Source: Rhodoferax sp. (GTDB taxonomy: Bacteria; Pseudomonadota; Gammaproteobacteria; Burkholderiales; Burkholderiaceae_C). From it: a stretch of DNA of 56,447 bases. The stretch covers positions 1 to 56,447 of the forward strand of contig NZ_JANXUQ010000118.1 in assembly GCF_025356155.1 (NCBI RefSeq). The letters run 5' to 3'. The notes below the pieces were generated by a model, which made no database searches, was not told the origin of the DNA, and worked only from the letters and a program-made list of their open reading frames with translations. The translations under genes and the position numbers were made by a program. Shown piece after piece: positions 7,449 to 16,265 of the stretch; position 1 is the stretch's first letter, and every line of letters starts with the position of its first letter.

Positions 7449-8360
7449 CTAGTGCGAGGCTGATGGCGGGTGGGCCAGGTCTTCGTGCTTCTGCGCCAGG
7501 TACTCGTCCAGGGTGAGCTCATGCAATTGCGGTGCGTGCCGCTCGGTCAGCGCAAACCAAGCGCGCAGTCGGGCGTCCATGGGGGCTTGCCCAGTGGCGC
7601 CGGACACGCCGGTGTAGGCCTGCAGCGCCAGGTAGTTGCGCATGACATTGCGCTCGATGGAGCCGCGTTCGCCCTGCACATACTGGGGTTTGCCGTCCTT
7701 GTCGGTGCCGACCACCGTAAAGCCAATCTTGCTGCGCCCGGCCGTGGCCAGGTAAACGCCCAAAGCCATGCGGGCCATCGTGCCGTAGGAGTAGCCGTAG
7801 CCAAAGTGCAGGAAAGTGCGCTGGCCTTCCAGCGGTGTGAGCTCAAAGACGATCCGGTAGTCTGATGTGGACAGCGGGCCACTGGCTGCCGTCAATGTCA
7901 CCCGCAAATAGTCTGCACTGGTGGTATCGACATGCATGGTGTAGTTGACCGTGTAGATCGATCCAGCGGTCACGCCCTGCTTGGGGCCAGCGGTTAGCAC
8001 CAGCCCATCGCCATCGGCTCCGTTCGTGGCCTGGCAGGCACGCACATTGAGGTGCAGGAACATGACACCACACACCGTGTCTGCAGTGCTGAGCATGCCG
8101 CTGACTTGTGCGAAAGGCAGGGGCAGCTCGGTGTAGACATCGGCCTGCAACCGCTTGCCTGTGTCTTGCGACAGCAGGTGCAGCGGCTCCCCCAGGGCCT
8201 TGGCCTGGAGTTGGGGCAAAAACTCGGTGCGCTTGGCCAGCAAGCTGGCGGCATTGCCTGCCACCAAGGGGGAAGCCGCCGTAGTCGCCGCCCATGCGGT
8301 TGACACGCAGGCAAGCGCCAGTAGCAGCGCGGGAGCCATCAGGAAAGAAGTACGGGCCAT
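7449..8360 (-). CDS. Exported protein, possible START/SRPBCC-like fold
   Basis: A 303-residue protein. A signal peptide (MARTSFLMAPALLLALACVSTAWA) precedes a mature domain with ELPLPFAQVSGMLSTAD, CGVMFLHLNVRACQA, YRIVFELTPLEGQRTFLHFGY and a long C-terminal helix region. The pattern of strands and the phrase order recall lipid-binding START-like domains, but I am not certain. It is probably periplasmic. ATG 8360 is preferred because it begins directly with the signal peptide; a longer frame adds 61 residues without a signal. It is divergent from the sigma-54-controlled transporter, so the 285-bp gap holds promoters for both. Confidence 0.65.
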   Translation of the reverse strand: MARTSFLMAPALLLALACVSTAWAATTAASPLVAGNAASLLAKRTEFLPQLQAKALGEPLHLLSQDTGKRLQADVYTELPLPFAQVSGMLSTADTVCGVMFLHLNVRACQATNGADGDGLVLTAGPKQGVTAGSIYTVNYTMHVDTTSADYLRVTLTAASGPLSTSDYRIVFELTPLEGQRTFLHFGYGYSYGTMARMALGVYLATAGRSKIGFTVVGTDKDGKPQYVQGERGSIERNVMRNYLALQAYTGVSGATGQAPMDARLRAWFALTERHAPQLHELTLDEYLAQKHEDLAHPPSASH

Positions 8361-8477
8361 GGTGGTAGGTGTGTGTCCGTTTCGTTGATACGCAATTGCC
8401 CAGAGATGGTGCCATTCTCCTGGTGATTGGTCAGTGCGCCATCTCACATCCAGATTCTGGCACCACTTTGTTTCAAC

Positions 8478-8518
8478 GCGGAAAGCCGGAATTGGATCTA
8501 GCCGTTCCGGTTTTTCGC
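8478..8518. promoter_or_regulatory. Putative upstream activator site
   Basis: An imperfect dyad has 14-bp arms (gcggaaagccggaa / ttccggtttttcgc, 12 of 14 paired) with a 13-bp spacer. It lies about 70-105 bp upstream of the sigma-54 promoter at 8585. The half-site (CGRAARCC) resembles that of the 14452 dyad, CGAAACCC. Probably bound by the NtrC/DctD-like regulator at 13076. Confidence 0.55.
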
Positions 8519-8584
8519 ACACAACAGCCTGAGAGCCATCCACAGGAACCTTTTGAAATCAAGTACTTAGCCGCGTCGCACGAC

Positions 8585-8599
8585 TGGCACGAAGCATGC
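8585..8599 (+). promoter_or_regulatory. Sigma-54 promoter of ABC operon
   Basis: TGGCACGAAGCATGC differs from the TGGCACG-N4-TTGC consensus at one position and has exact -24/-12 spacing. It lies 47 bp before the binding-protein start at 8646. Confidence 0.8.
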
Positions 8600-8645
8600 G
8601 AAACCATGACCGGTCTTAGCTCACCGTACTTTTACTGGAGACAAC

Positions 8646-9620
8646 ATGAAGATAAAAAATTGGATGATGGGCGCTGTGGCGCTGTCGGCTCTGTACATTT
8701 TCCCTGTCCACGCGCAAGAGGTGGTCCGCCTGGGTAACCTGAAGTTTGCACACTACGGTGCCATCTCGTACATCAAGGAGATTGCGCCCAAGTGCGGCAT
8801 CAAGGTTGAAGAGCATGTCTTTGCCAAAGGCCCCGATGTGATGCAAGCCATACTGGCCGGCGAGCTTGATGTAGGCGCCACCGCATCGGAAGGCGCTATC
8901 TCCGGCCGCGCCAATGGCGCACCTATCTATGTCGTGGCTGGCTTTGCCAAGGGCGGTGCGCGCTTGGTAGCTCGCCCGGACGCGAGCATCAAATCGATCA
9001 AAGACCTCAAGGGCAAACGCGTGGGCGTGACCCGCGGTGGCATACACGAGGTGCTGCTGGCCGCTGAGCTGGGTCAAAACGGATTGACCATGTCGGACCA
9101 GCCAGGCAAGGACGTACAGGTGGTCTACCTGGCCTTTGCCGACCTGAACCAGGCGCTGCTGGGTAAGAACCTGGATGCCATCATGCAAAGCGAACCCCAG
9201 TCCTCACAGGCCATCAACAAGGGTTACGGCGTGGAGGTCATGAAACCCTACAACACACCCATTGGCGAGCCGGTGCGCACGCTGGTCATGACCGAAAAGT
9301 TCTACACTGAGCGTCGCGCGGTGGCCGAGAAATTCATGCGCTGCTTTGTCGAATCCACCAAGGGCTTCATCGAGACCAAGGGCTTGGCCGAGAAGTATGT
9401 GCGCGAGACCATCTTCAAGGGCCAGATCACGTCCGAAGATTTTCAGGATGCGATTGCCAATTCGCCCTACTCGTTTGACGTGACAGCCGCCCATATCCAG
9501 ATCACCACCGACACCATGGCCAAGTACGGCGTGGGCAAGATGGCCAAGCCGCCGGTGGCTGGGGACTGGGTGCGCACCGATCTGCTCGACCAGGCCAAGA
9601 AAAACCTGTCCATCAAATAG
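8646..9620 (+). CDS. ABC substrate-binding protein, NMT1/SsuA type
   Basis: A periplasmic binding protein of 324 residues. The signal peptide ends near residue 23 (FPVHA-QE). The fold markers are those of the NitT/TauT/SsuA and NMT1/THI5 class: VRLGNLKFAHYG, GELDVGATASEGAI, SIKDLKGKRVGVTRGG, FADLNQALLGKNLDAIMQSEPQSSQA. Such proteins bind nitrate, sulfonates, taurine, thiamine precursors, phthalates and others, so the ligand cannot be read from sequence. First gene of a sigma-54-controlled operon with permease, ATPase, sensor kinase and response regulator; the permease starts 13 bp later. Co-transcription with its own sensing system suggests that a scarce, specific substrate is sensed. Confidence 0.85.
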   Translation: MKIKNWMMGAVALSALYIFPVHAQEVVRLGNLKFAHYGAISYIKEIAPKCGIKVEEHVFAKGPDVMQAILAGELDVGATASEGAISGRANGAPIYVVAGFAKGGARLVARPDASIKSIKDLKGKRVGVTRGGIHEVLLAAELGQNGLTMSDQPGKDVQVVYLAFADLNQALLGKNLDAIMQSEPQSSQAINKGYGVEVMKPYNTPIGEPVRTLVMTEKFYTERRAVAEKFMRCFVESTKGFIETKGLAEKYVRETIFKGQITSEDFQDAIANSPYSFDVTAAHIQITTDTMAKYGVGKMAKPPVAGDWVRTDLLDQAKKNLSIK

Positions 9621-9632
9621 GGAGCGGCGGAC

Positions 9633-10454
9633 ATGAAAACCTTCAATTGGCGCCCAGTGGCGTCAGGACTCATCGTGCCCGTGGCTCTGGTCGCCATATG
9701 GCAACTGGTGTGTGTGCTGGGCTGGGTCAGCCCGCTGAAATTGCCATCGCCGTGGGCCGTGGCGCAGCGTTGGGTGCAATACATCAGCCCTGTTGAACCC
9801 TATACGCCCGAGGCTGGCAGCTGGATAGCCTGGGCCGTATCGGGCGAGCTGCTGCGCGATGCCATGGGCAGCATGGTCCGCGTCGCCATCGGGTTTTTGA
9901 TTGGCGGGGGATTGGCTCTGCCCATCGGCATTTTGATGGGTGCGAACCAGCGCATCTACGACAAGCTTTACATCCTGGTGCAGGTGCTGCGGCCCATTCC
10001 GCCCAGCGCCTACACGCCGTTGGCCATGCTGTGGTTTGGCCTGGGCAACCCACCGGCGGTGTTCATGATTGCCATTGCAGCCTTCTTCCCGGTGCTGATC
10101 AACACCATCGTGGGTGTGCGCCAGGTGGACAGCATTTACCTGCGGGCCGCACGCAACCTGGGCGCGAGCCAGAGCACCTTGTTCCTGCGGGTAATGCTGC
10201 CGGCCGCAACGCCCTACATTTTGGCAGGTGTGCGCATTGCGATTGGTGCGGCCTTCATGATCGTCATCGTGTCCGAGCTGATTGCGGTGCCCGACGGCCT
10301 GGGCTTTCGCATCAACAAAGCCCGCGAATATTCGTGGACCGACAAGGTCATGGCCGGCATGTTCACGATTGGACTGATCGGTCTGGCGCTGGACATCGGC
10401 ATGAACACACTCAACAACTATTTGCTGCGCTGGCACCGCGGCCTGGAGAGCTGA
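9633..10454 (+). CDS. ABC transporter permease, SsuC/TauC type
   Basis: An inner-membrane permease of 273 residues with about six hydrophobic segments. The cytoplasmic EAA loop (RNLGASQSTLFLRVMLPAATPYILAGVRIAIGAAF, near 175-210, in pieces) docks on the ATPase. The sequence belongs to the BPD_transp_1 family that serves NitT/TauT-type binding proteins. The start follows GGGAGCGGCGGAC. It ends 1 bp before the ATPase start (TGATATG), indicating translational coupling. Confidence 0.88.
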   Translation: MKTFNWRPVASGLIVPVALVAIWQLVCVLGWVSPLKLPSPWAVAQRWVQYISPVEPYTPEAGSWIAWAVSGELLRDAMGSMVRVAIGFLIGGGLALPIGILMGANQRIYDKLYILVQVLRPIPPSAYTPLAMLWFGLGNPPAVFMIAIAAFFPVLINTIVGVRQVDSIYLRAARNLGASQSTLFLRVMLPAATPYILAGVRIAIGAAFMIVIVSELIAVPDGLGFRINKAREYSWTDKVMAGMFTIGLIGLALDIGMNTLNNYLLRWHRGLES

Positions 10455-10455
10455 T

Positions 10456-11253
10456 ATGAACCCCACACACATCCAAGTCCAAGCCGTCAACAAGGTCTTC
10501 AAGACTGCGGACAAAGAAGTTGTCGCCCTGCGCGACATCAATCTGGATATTCCCGAAGGGCAGTTCGTCTGCCTGCTGGGGCCTTCGGGCTGCGGCAAAT
10601 CGACACTGCTCAATGCCGTTGCAGGCTTTGCGCTGCCCAGCTCGGGCGCTATCACCGTCCACGGTGTGACGGTGACCGGCCCTGGCCCGGACCGCGGCAT
10701 GGTGTTCCAGGAATACGCGTTGTTCCCGTGGATGACGGTGGAGCAGAACATTGGCTTTGGGCTGGAGATCAAGAACATGGACAAGGCAGAGATCCAGCAC
10801 CGCGTGGGCGGCTTGTTGGCCATGTTGGGCTTGACCGATTTTCGCCAGCGTTTCCCCAAGGACCTGTCGGGCGGCATGCGCCAACGCGTCGCCATCGCCC
10901 GCGTGCTGGCGCTGGACTCGCCCACCATGCTGATGGATGAGCCCTTCGGCGCGCTGGACGCGCTGACGCGGCGCAACCTGCAGGACGAGTTGCTGCGCAT
11001 CTGGTCCGAGCTGAAGAAGACCATCATCTTCGTGACACACAGCATCGAAGAAGCCATCTACCTGGCCGACCGCATTGTGGTGATGACCTACCGGCCGGGC
11101 ACCGTCAAACGTGATTTGCTGATCGACCTGCCGCGCCTGCGCGATCCGTCGTCTGCGGCCTTCAATGCGCTCAAGCGCGAGCTGGGCCAATTGGTGATGG
11201 AAGAGCAACAGCGCCACCATAACGACGAACTGAAGATGGCGGCAGTAGACTAG
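10456..11253 (+). CDS. ABC transporter ATPase, SsuB/TauB type
   Basis: An ATPase of 265 residues energising the importer. Walker A GPSGCGKST, Q-loop VFQEYALFPWMTV, signature LSGGMRQR, Walker B TMLMDEPFGALD, switch histidine in IIFVTHSIEEA, then the VMTYRPGTV strand typical of the NitT/TauT ATPase subgroup. Third gene of the operon; the sensor kinase starts 5 bp after its stop, so transport and sensing genes share a transcript. Confidence 0.9.
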   Translation: MNPTHIQVQAVNKVFKTADKEVVALRDINLDIPEGQFVCLLGPSGCGKSTLLNAVAGFALPSSGAITVHGVTVTGPGPDRGMVFQEYALFPWMTVEQNIGFGLEIKNMDKAEIQHRVGGLLAMLGLTDFRQRFPKDLSGGMRQRVAIARVLALDSPTMLMDEPFGALDALTRRNLQDELLRIWSELKKTIIFVTHSIEEAIYLADRIVVMTYRPGTVKRDLLIDLPRLRDPSSAAFNALKRELGQLVMEEQQRHHNDELKMAAVD

Positions 11254-11258
11254 CACCC

Positions 11259-13064
11259 ATGTACGCCGCGCGACGCCTTGTCAGCTTGTCCAGCGCCTTG
11301 GCGCTCGCGGCGGGCTTGGTCTTGGCGGCGTACTGGTTTGGCGCACGCAATGCCCTGGACACCATCCACGCGGCGGGTGAGCGGCAATTGCAAATCATTG
11401 CGCTGGATCTGGAGGCGGTGCTGGACCGCTTTGACACCCTGCCCTACTCGGTTGCCCATTTGCCACTGGCTTCGCAGTTGCTGGTGACGCCGGACAAGGC
11501 CGCACTGCAAACCGAGTTGAACACTACGCTGCAAGACCTGGCGCAACAGGCCAAAGTGGCGGCCATCTACCTGATGGACAACAAAGGCAAGACCATTGCC
11601 GCAAGCAACTGGGATACGCCCCAAAGTTATATGGGCCAGAATTTTGGCTTCCGGCCTTATTTTTACGACGCCATCCACGGCAAACCTGGCTATTTTTACG
11701 CGATTGGAAATACCACCAGCATTCCCGGCTACTTCATCTCGCAGCCGGTGTACCCGGCGGGCGTCAAACGCGGCTCGGTCCCGCCTATCGGCGTGATTGC
11801 GGTCAAGATCACGCTCGAGACCTTCGAGCAGACATGGCGCAGCAATGAGGACCCCATCGCATTGGCTGACAGCCATGGTGTGGTGTTCCTCAGCAACCGC
11901 GGCGCATGGAACTACCACAGCCTGCGCCCGCTGGAGCCAGCCGTGCAGCGCAACATCGAGCAAACACTGCAATACATGGGCAAGAACATAGAGCCCATCG
12001 CGAGCCTGGTCAAAGCAGAGCGCATGGGGTTTGGCGACTTTGAGGTGCGGCCCGTCGGTCGTCTGGGCTGGCAGTTGATGTTGTTCCCGGCGCAGGCCAA
12101 GGTGGTGCGGGCGGGCATGCAGGCCGCCGGTGTGATGCTGCTGCTGTTGGCAGTGGCTGCTGCCATGGCCGCCGTCTACCACCAGCGCAGGCGCCGTCTG
12201 GAGGAACGCACTGCGGCCCAACAGGCACTGAAGCTGGCAGCCGAAGGCCTGGAGGACAAGATTGCGCTGCGCACGCGGGAGCTGCTGTCAGCCAATGAAC
12301 AATTGGCTGCCAAGTACGACAAGTTGCAGCAAACCGAGAACCTGTTGCGCACCACCCGCAATGAGATGGTGCAGGCCGGCAAGCTGGCCATGCTGGGCCA
12401 GATGGCGGCGGGCATTACCCACGAGCTGAACCAGCCCCTCACAGCGATACGCGCCTTTGCCGACAACGCCAGCATCTTTTTGTCACGCGGCAATGTGCCC
12501 CAGGCGGACGACAACCTGCGCCACATCAGCGCGGCCGGTGCGCGCATGGGCAACATCGTGGCCCAGCTCAAGGGCTTTGCCCGAAAGAGCCCTGAGGCGG
12601 TTGCCGTGGTGGAGGTCAACCAGGCCGTACAGGCCGCGGCGCTGCTATTGCACAGCGAATTCATACGCCAGGGAGTGCAACTGGTCCTGCAAATGCCCAC
12701 CGTTGTGCGCGTGCTGGGCGACACCGTGCGGGTAGAGCAGGTGCTGATCAACCTGATGCGCAATGCACTGGATGCCGTGGAACACGCCTCCGAGAAAAAA
12801 GTGCAGGTGCTGCTGGAGGCCGATGCGCAGCAGGTCATCGTCCGCATACTGGACTCGGGCAGTGGTCTGCCCGAAGAGGTCATCAAACATTTGTTTGAGC
12901 CCTTCTTCACGACCAAGGCCACGGGCCAGGGCCTGGGCCTGGGCCTCGCCATTTCTTCGTCCATTGTGCAGGCGATGAATGGTCAGTTGAGCGCCCACAA
13001 CCGCTCGCCTTGTGGCGCAGAATTTGTGGTTACGATACCGCGCTGCGCTGCGGCCAAAACCTGA
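11259..13064 (+). CDS. DctB-like sensor histidine kinase
   Basis: A membrane sensor kinase of 601 residues. TM1 is near 8-28, the periplasmic double-Cache-like sensor about 35-285 (with FRPYFYDAIHGKPGYFYAIG and YFISQPV, as in DctB), and TM2 near 288-306. A coiled coil (about 310-370) leads to the HisKA box GITHELNQPL with H388, then the HATPase motifs NLMRNALDAV, DSGSGLP, LFEPFFTTK and GLGLGLAI. DctB proteins sense C4-dicarboxylates; here the ligand may be another carboxylate linked to the adjacent transporters. It overlaps the ribosome site of the response regulator gene. Confidence 0.88.
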   Translation: MYAARRLVSLSSALALAAGLVLAAYWFGARNALDTIHAAGERQLQIIALDLEAVLDRFDTLPYSVAHLPLASQLLVTPDKAALQTELNTTLQDLAQQAKVAAIYLMDNKGKTIAASNWDTPQSYMGQNFGFRPYFYDAIHGKPGYFYAIGNTTSIPGYFISQPVYPAGVKRGSVPPIGVIAVKITLETFEQTWRSNEDPIALADSHGVVFLSNRGAWNYHSLRPLEPAVQRNIEQTLQYMGKNIEPIASLVKAERMGFGDFEVRPVGRLGWQLMLFPAQAKVVRAGMQAAGVMLLLLAVAAAMAAVYHQRRRRLEERTAAQQALKLAAEGLEDKIALRTRELLSANEQLAAKYDKLQQTENLLRTTRNEMVQAGKLAMLGQMAAGITHELNQPLTAIRAFADNASIFLSRGNVPQADDNLRHISAAGARMGNIVAQLKGFARKSPEAVAVVEVNQAVQAAALLLHSEFIRQGVQLVLQMPTVVRVLGDTVRVEQVLINLMRNALDAVEHASEKKVQVLLEADAQQVIVRILDSGSGLPEEVIKHLFEPFFTTKATGQGLGLGLAISSSIVQAMNGQLSAHNRSPCGAEFVVTIPRCAAAKT

Positions 13065-13075
13065 GGAATACCGTC

Positions 13076-14419
13076 TTGTCCAAGCTCCATGCCATCCTGG
13101 TTGAAGACGAACACGCGGTTCGCCTGGCCACTACACAAACCCTGGAGCTCGGCGGCTTCAAGGTGCATGCCTGCTCCAGCGCCGAGCAGGCATTCGCCTT
13201 GTTGGCCGCTGACTATGTGGGCATTCTGGTGACCGACGTGCGGCTGCCCATGGCTTCAGGCCTGGATCTGCTGGCCCACACCATGCAGATCGATGCCGAC
13301 CTGCCCGTCATCCTCGTCACCGGCCATGGGGATGTGGTCATGGCGGTGCAAGCCATGCGCAATGGCGCGTACGACTTCATTGAGAAACCGTTTGCAGCGG
13401 ACCGCCTGCTGGAGAGCTGCCTGCGGGCGCAAGAAAAACGCCGCCTGGTGCTGGAGAACCGGCAGCTCAAAAAAGCCTGGGCAGCCCACCCCAGCATGCC
13501 CGAGCTGGTGGGCCAGTCTGCGGTGGTGGAGAAGCTGCGCAAGTTCATCCAGAACATTGGCCCCACGCAGGCCGACGTGTTGATCCACGGTGCCACCGGT
13601 TGTGGCAAAGAGGTGGTCGCCCGCCAGTTGCACCTGGCCAGCGCCCGCAAGGGGGAGTTTGTGGCCATCAACTGCGGCGCACTGCCCGAGTCCATGTTTG
13701 AGAGCGAGATATTTGGCAATGAGGCGGGCGCGTTTACCGGCGCACAGAAGCGGCGCATTGGCAAGCTGGAATATGCCCACGGGGGCACGGTGTTCCTGGA
13801 CGAGATCGAGAGCATGCCCATGGCCTTGCAGGTCAAGCTGCTGCGCGTGCTGCAAGAGCGCCAACTGGAGCGCTTGGGCGGCAACACCACCATTGCACTG
13901 GATTGCCGCGTGATTGCCGCAACCAAGGTTGATCTGCGCCAACTGAGCAACGAAGGCAAGTTCCGTGAAGACTTGTACTACCGCCTGGGTGTTGTCAGTG
14001 TGGACCTGCCCCGGCTAAACGCCCGGCGCGAAGACATCCCGCTGTTGCTGGCCCACTTTGTCGACCGTGCGGCTCTGCGCTACCAAAAGCCCGTGCCTGC
14101 GTGGACGGCGCAGGAGATGGCGCAATGGCAGCAGCGCGATTGGCCGGGAAATGTGCGCGAGCTGCGCAACTTCGCCGACCAGTTGGTGTTGGGTGTAGCC
14201 GATATGGGCTTGGGCAGTGTTTCAGCGGAGCACGGTATCGCAGCTTGCGACCTTGATGGGCTTCCGCGCCGTGTAGACGCTTACGAAGCCTCGCTGATCG
14301 CCGCGGCCTTGCGCGCCAGCGCCTTCAATGTGGCCGTGGCGGCTGAGGGCCTGGGCATACCCAAGAAAACGCTGTACGACAAATTGAAGAAACACAATAT
14401 TCCGGTAGGCCGCCAGTAG
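13076..14419 (+). CDS. DctD/NtrC-like sigma-54 response regulator
   Basis: A bacterial enhancer-binding protein of 447 residues. The receiver has phosphorylatable D54 (GILVTDVRLP) and lysine in EKPFAADR. The AAA+ domain has Walker A GATGCGKE (172-179), the sigma-54 contact loop GAFTGA (218-223), LDEIESMP and the arginine-finger region. The C-terminal Fis-type HTH is SAFNVAVAAEGLGIPKKTLYDKLKK. A TTG at 13076 preceded by GAGGAA is the likely start; upstream in-frame ATG codons lie inside the kinase gene. It probably activates the two sigma-54 promoters at 8585 and 14558, giving autoregulation of its own operon and control of the binding-protein gene downstream. Confidence 0.9.
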   Translation: MSKLHAILVEDEHAVRLATTQTLELGGFKVHACSSAEQAFALLAADYVGILVTDVRLPMASGLDLLAHTMQIDADLPVILVTGHGDVVMAVQAMRNGAYDFIEKPFAADRLLESCLRAQEKRRLVLENRQLKKAWAAHPSMPELVGQSAVVEKLRKFIQNIGPTQADVLIHGATGCGKEVVARQLHLASARKGEFVAINCGALPESMFESEIFGNEAGAFTGAQKRRIGKLEYAHGGTVFLDEIESMPMALQVKLLRVLQERQLERLGGNTTIALDCRVIAATKVDLRQLSNEGKFREDLYYRLGVVSVDLPRLNARREDIPLLLAHFVDRAALRYQKPVPAWTAQEMAQWQQRDWPGNVRELRNFADQLVLGVADMGLGSVSAEHGIAACDLDGLPRRVDAYEASLIAAALRASAFNVAVAAEGLGIPKKTLYDKLKKHNIPVGRQ

Positions 14420-14451
14420 ACAAGCGGTAGACAGAGGCGGGCTTTGCGTGC

Positions 14452-14493
14452 GGGTTTCGTAAATCCGAAACCCTGATATTCCGATCAATCGGA
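14452..14493. promoter_or_regulatory. Two dyads upstream of sigma-54 promoter
   Basis: Dyad one is a perfect GGGTTTCG-N6-CGAAACCC (14452-14473). Dyad two is TCCGAT-CA-ATCGGA (14480-14493). They lie about 65-105 bp upstream of the -24/-12 element, the usual range for enhancer-binding proteins. Dyad one could also be a weak terminator of the regulator gene, but no U-run follows. Confidence 0.6.
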
Positions 14494-14557
14494 CTGAGCC
14501 CACTGCGCGCCGCACAGAAGCCTGAGCAAAAACAAGCACTTACGCCACAACCGTCCG

Positions 14558-14572
14558 TGGCACAGAACATGC
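14558..14572 (+). promoter_or_regulatory. Sigma-54 promoter of second binding protein
   Basis: TGGCACAGAACATGC differs from the TGGCACG-N4-TTGC consensus at two positions and has exact spacing. It lies 46 bp before the start at 14618, almost the same distance as in the 8585 promoter. Confidence 0.7.
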
Positions 14573-14617
14573 GCAGTAGCACGGCGACGAAAAGCCAAAC
14601 TACAAGGAGACACGCAC

Positions 14618-15730
14618 ATGTTGAAACCACACGGCATCGCCCCGCTATTGCTGGCAACCCTGGGCTTTATGACCCACCACACCCACGCCCAAATTTTGGT
14701 CGGGCAGACCACCGGCGTAACCGGGCCGGTAGCCGCTGCAGTCAAAGAGACCGGCATCGGTGCCCGTCTCTACATCGACGCCACGAATGCCAAGGGCGGT
14801 GTGGCTGGAGAAAAGATTGAGCTCATCACGCTGGACGACCAGTTCGACCCCAAACTCTCGGCAAGTAACACCCGCGAGTTGGTAGAAAATCGCAAGGTGG
14901 TCGCTCTGTTCATGACGCGTGGCACGCCGCACACCGAAGCCGTCATCTCCATCCTCGAACAATACGGCGTACCCCTGATCGCGCCGTCTACCGGCGCCAT
15001 GGTCTTGCACGCACCGGTCAGAAAATATGTGTTTAATGTCCGCGCGACCTATCAGCGTGAAGCCGAAAAGGCCATCACCCACCTGGCCTCCATCGGCATC
15101 CAGCGCATCGCCATCCTGCATGTGGACGACAGCTTTGGACGCGATGGACTGGAGGGTGCGCAAAAGGGCCTGGCGGCGGCGCACCTGAGCGCAGCGCTGG
15201 TGGCGAAGTTTGACCGCAGCGCGCCAGACTTTTCCGGCATCACACCGCTGCTCAGCCAGACGCAGACGCAGGCCGCCATGATCATCGGTACGGGGCCAGC
15301 CGTGGCGGCTGGCATACGGGCCATCAAAACGACGGGCAACAAGATGCAGTTCGTAACTCTGTCCAATAACGCATCTGACGGATTCATGCAGTTGCTTGGG
15401 GCTGATGGGCAGGGGGTCATTGTGAGTCAGGTGTTGCCCAGTTCGCCGAACTTCCCGCTGGTACGCGAAGCCACCCGTCTGGCCCGCGCGCGCAACATCG
15501 CCGACCTGAGCCCCGCCATGCTGGAGGGCTTTGCGTCCGCCAAGGTATTGGTAGAGGCCCTGCGCCGCAGCGGTAGCAAACCCAGCCGCGAACGCATCCA
15601 GGCGGCATTGGAGGGCATGCAAAATTTCGATCTGGGTGGCATGACAATCAACTACAGCCCCGGCAACCATACCGGGCTGGATTTTGCTGATCTATCCATC
15701 GTCAGTGCGTCCCAGAAGTTCAGGCGGTGA
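14618..15730 (+). CDS. Branched-chain amino acid-type binding protein
   Basis: A periplasmic binding protein of 370 residues of the LivJ/Peripla_BP_6 family. The signal peptide ends near THAQ. Typical features are GQTTGVTGPVAAAVKET, LYIDATNAKGGVAGEKIELITLDDQFDP, GVPLIAPSTGAM, HVDDSFGRDGLEGA and ALRRSGSKPSRERIQAAL. Members bind amino acids, amides, urea or aromatic acids. No permease or ATPase of its own type follows, so it must feed a transporter encoded elsewhere or serve as a sensor co-receptor. It has a separate sigma-54 promoter and is likely in the same regulon as the 8646 operon. Confidence 0.87.
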   Translation: MLKPHGIAPLLLATLGFMTHHTHAQILVGQTTGVTGPVAAAVKETGIGARLYIDATNAKGGVAGEKIELITLDDQFDPKLSASNTRELVENRKVVALFMTRGTPHTEAVISILEQYGVPLIAPSTGAMVLHAPVRKYVFNVRATYQREAEKAITHLASIGIQRIAILHVDDSFGRDGLEGAQKGLAAAHLSAALVAKFDRSAPDFSGITPLLSQTQTQAAMIIGTGPAVAAGIRAIKTTGNKMQFVTLSNNASDGFMQLLGADGQGVIVSQVLPSSPNFPLVREATRLARARNIADLSPAMLEGFASAKVLVEALRRSGSKPSRERIQAALEGMQNFDLGGMTINYSPGNHTGLDFADLSIVSASQKFRR

Positions 15731-15775
15731 CAATACGGCCCAACACCGCCAACCAACCACAGAACCCACTACAGC

Positions 15776-16261
15776 ATGACACACACGCCCAACCACGAAC
15801 TCAGCATGACCGTGCTGATGACACCCGATATGGCCAACTTTGCTGGCAACGTGCATGGCGGCACGGTGCTCAAATTTTTGGACCAAGTGGCCTACGCCTG
15901 TGCCAGCCGCTATGCCGCGCGTTATGTGGTGACAGTCAGCGTGGACCAGGTCATGTTTCTGCAACCCATTCATGTGGGCGAGCTGGTCACCTTTCTGGCC
16001 AGCATCAACTACACCGGAACCTCGTCAATGGAGGTGGGTGTCAAGGTGCTGGCCGAGAATATTCGTAGCCAGCAAAAGCGCCATGTCAACAGCTGCTTCT
16101 TCACGATGGTCGCCGTAGACGATGACCGCCATCCGGTTGCGGTCCCCGTATTACAGCCCGCCAACGAGCGCGCCAAACGCCGCTACGAGCAAGCGCTGCT
16201 GCGCAAACAGTTGCGTCTGGAGTTGTCAAGCCGCTTAAAGGCGATCAAAGCCATGAATTAG
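15776..16261 (+). CDS. Acyl-CoA thioesterase, YciA/BACH-like hotdog
   Basis: A hotdog-fold thioesterase of 161 residues hydrolysing acyl-CoA to free acid and CoA. Diagnostic segments are LMTPDMANFAGNVHGGTVLKFLDQVAY (in pieces; the active-site region contains N and HGG), VDQVMFLQPIHVGELVTF and NSCFFTMVAVD. Length and order match cytosolic YciA-type enzymes. It follows the binding protein by 45 bp and may share the sigma-54 transcript. It converges on the alkylsulfatase with 4 bp between stops. Confidence 0.88.
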   Translation: MTHTPNHELSMTVLMTPDMANFAGNVHGGTVLKFLDQVAYACASRYAARYVVTVSVDQVMFLQPIHVGELVTFLASINYTGTSSMEVGVKVLAENIRSQQKRHVNSCFFTMVAVDDDRHPVAVPVLQPANERAKRRYEQALLRKQLRLELSSRLKAIKAMN

Positions 16262-16265
16262 TTTT

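Noticed and set aside
3230-11057. Long open frames antisense to real genes, such as 3230-4678 and 9663-11057 on the minus strand
   Set aside because: They mirror well-supported coding genes in GC-rich DNA, have no family motifs and no ribosome sites; typical antisense shadows.
14502-14518. ACTGC-GCGC-CGCAC-AGA, resembling the stress dyad
   Set aside because: Lacks the GT half-site and lies between the sigma-54 dyads and promoter; only the right half matches.
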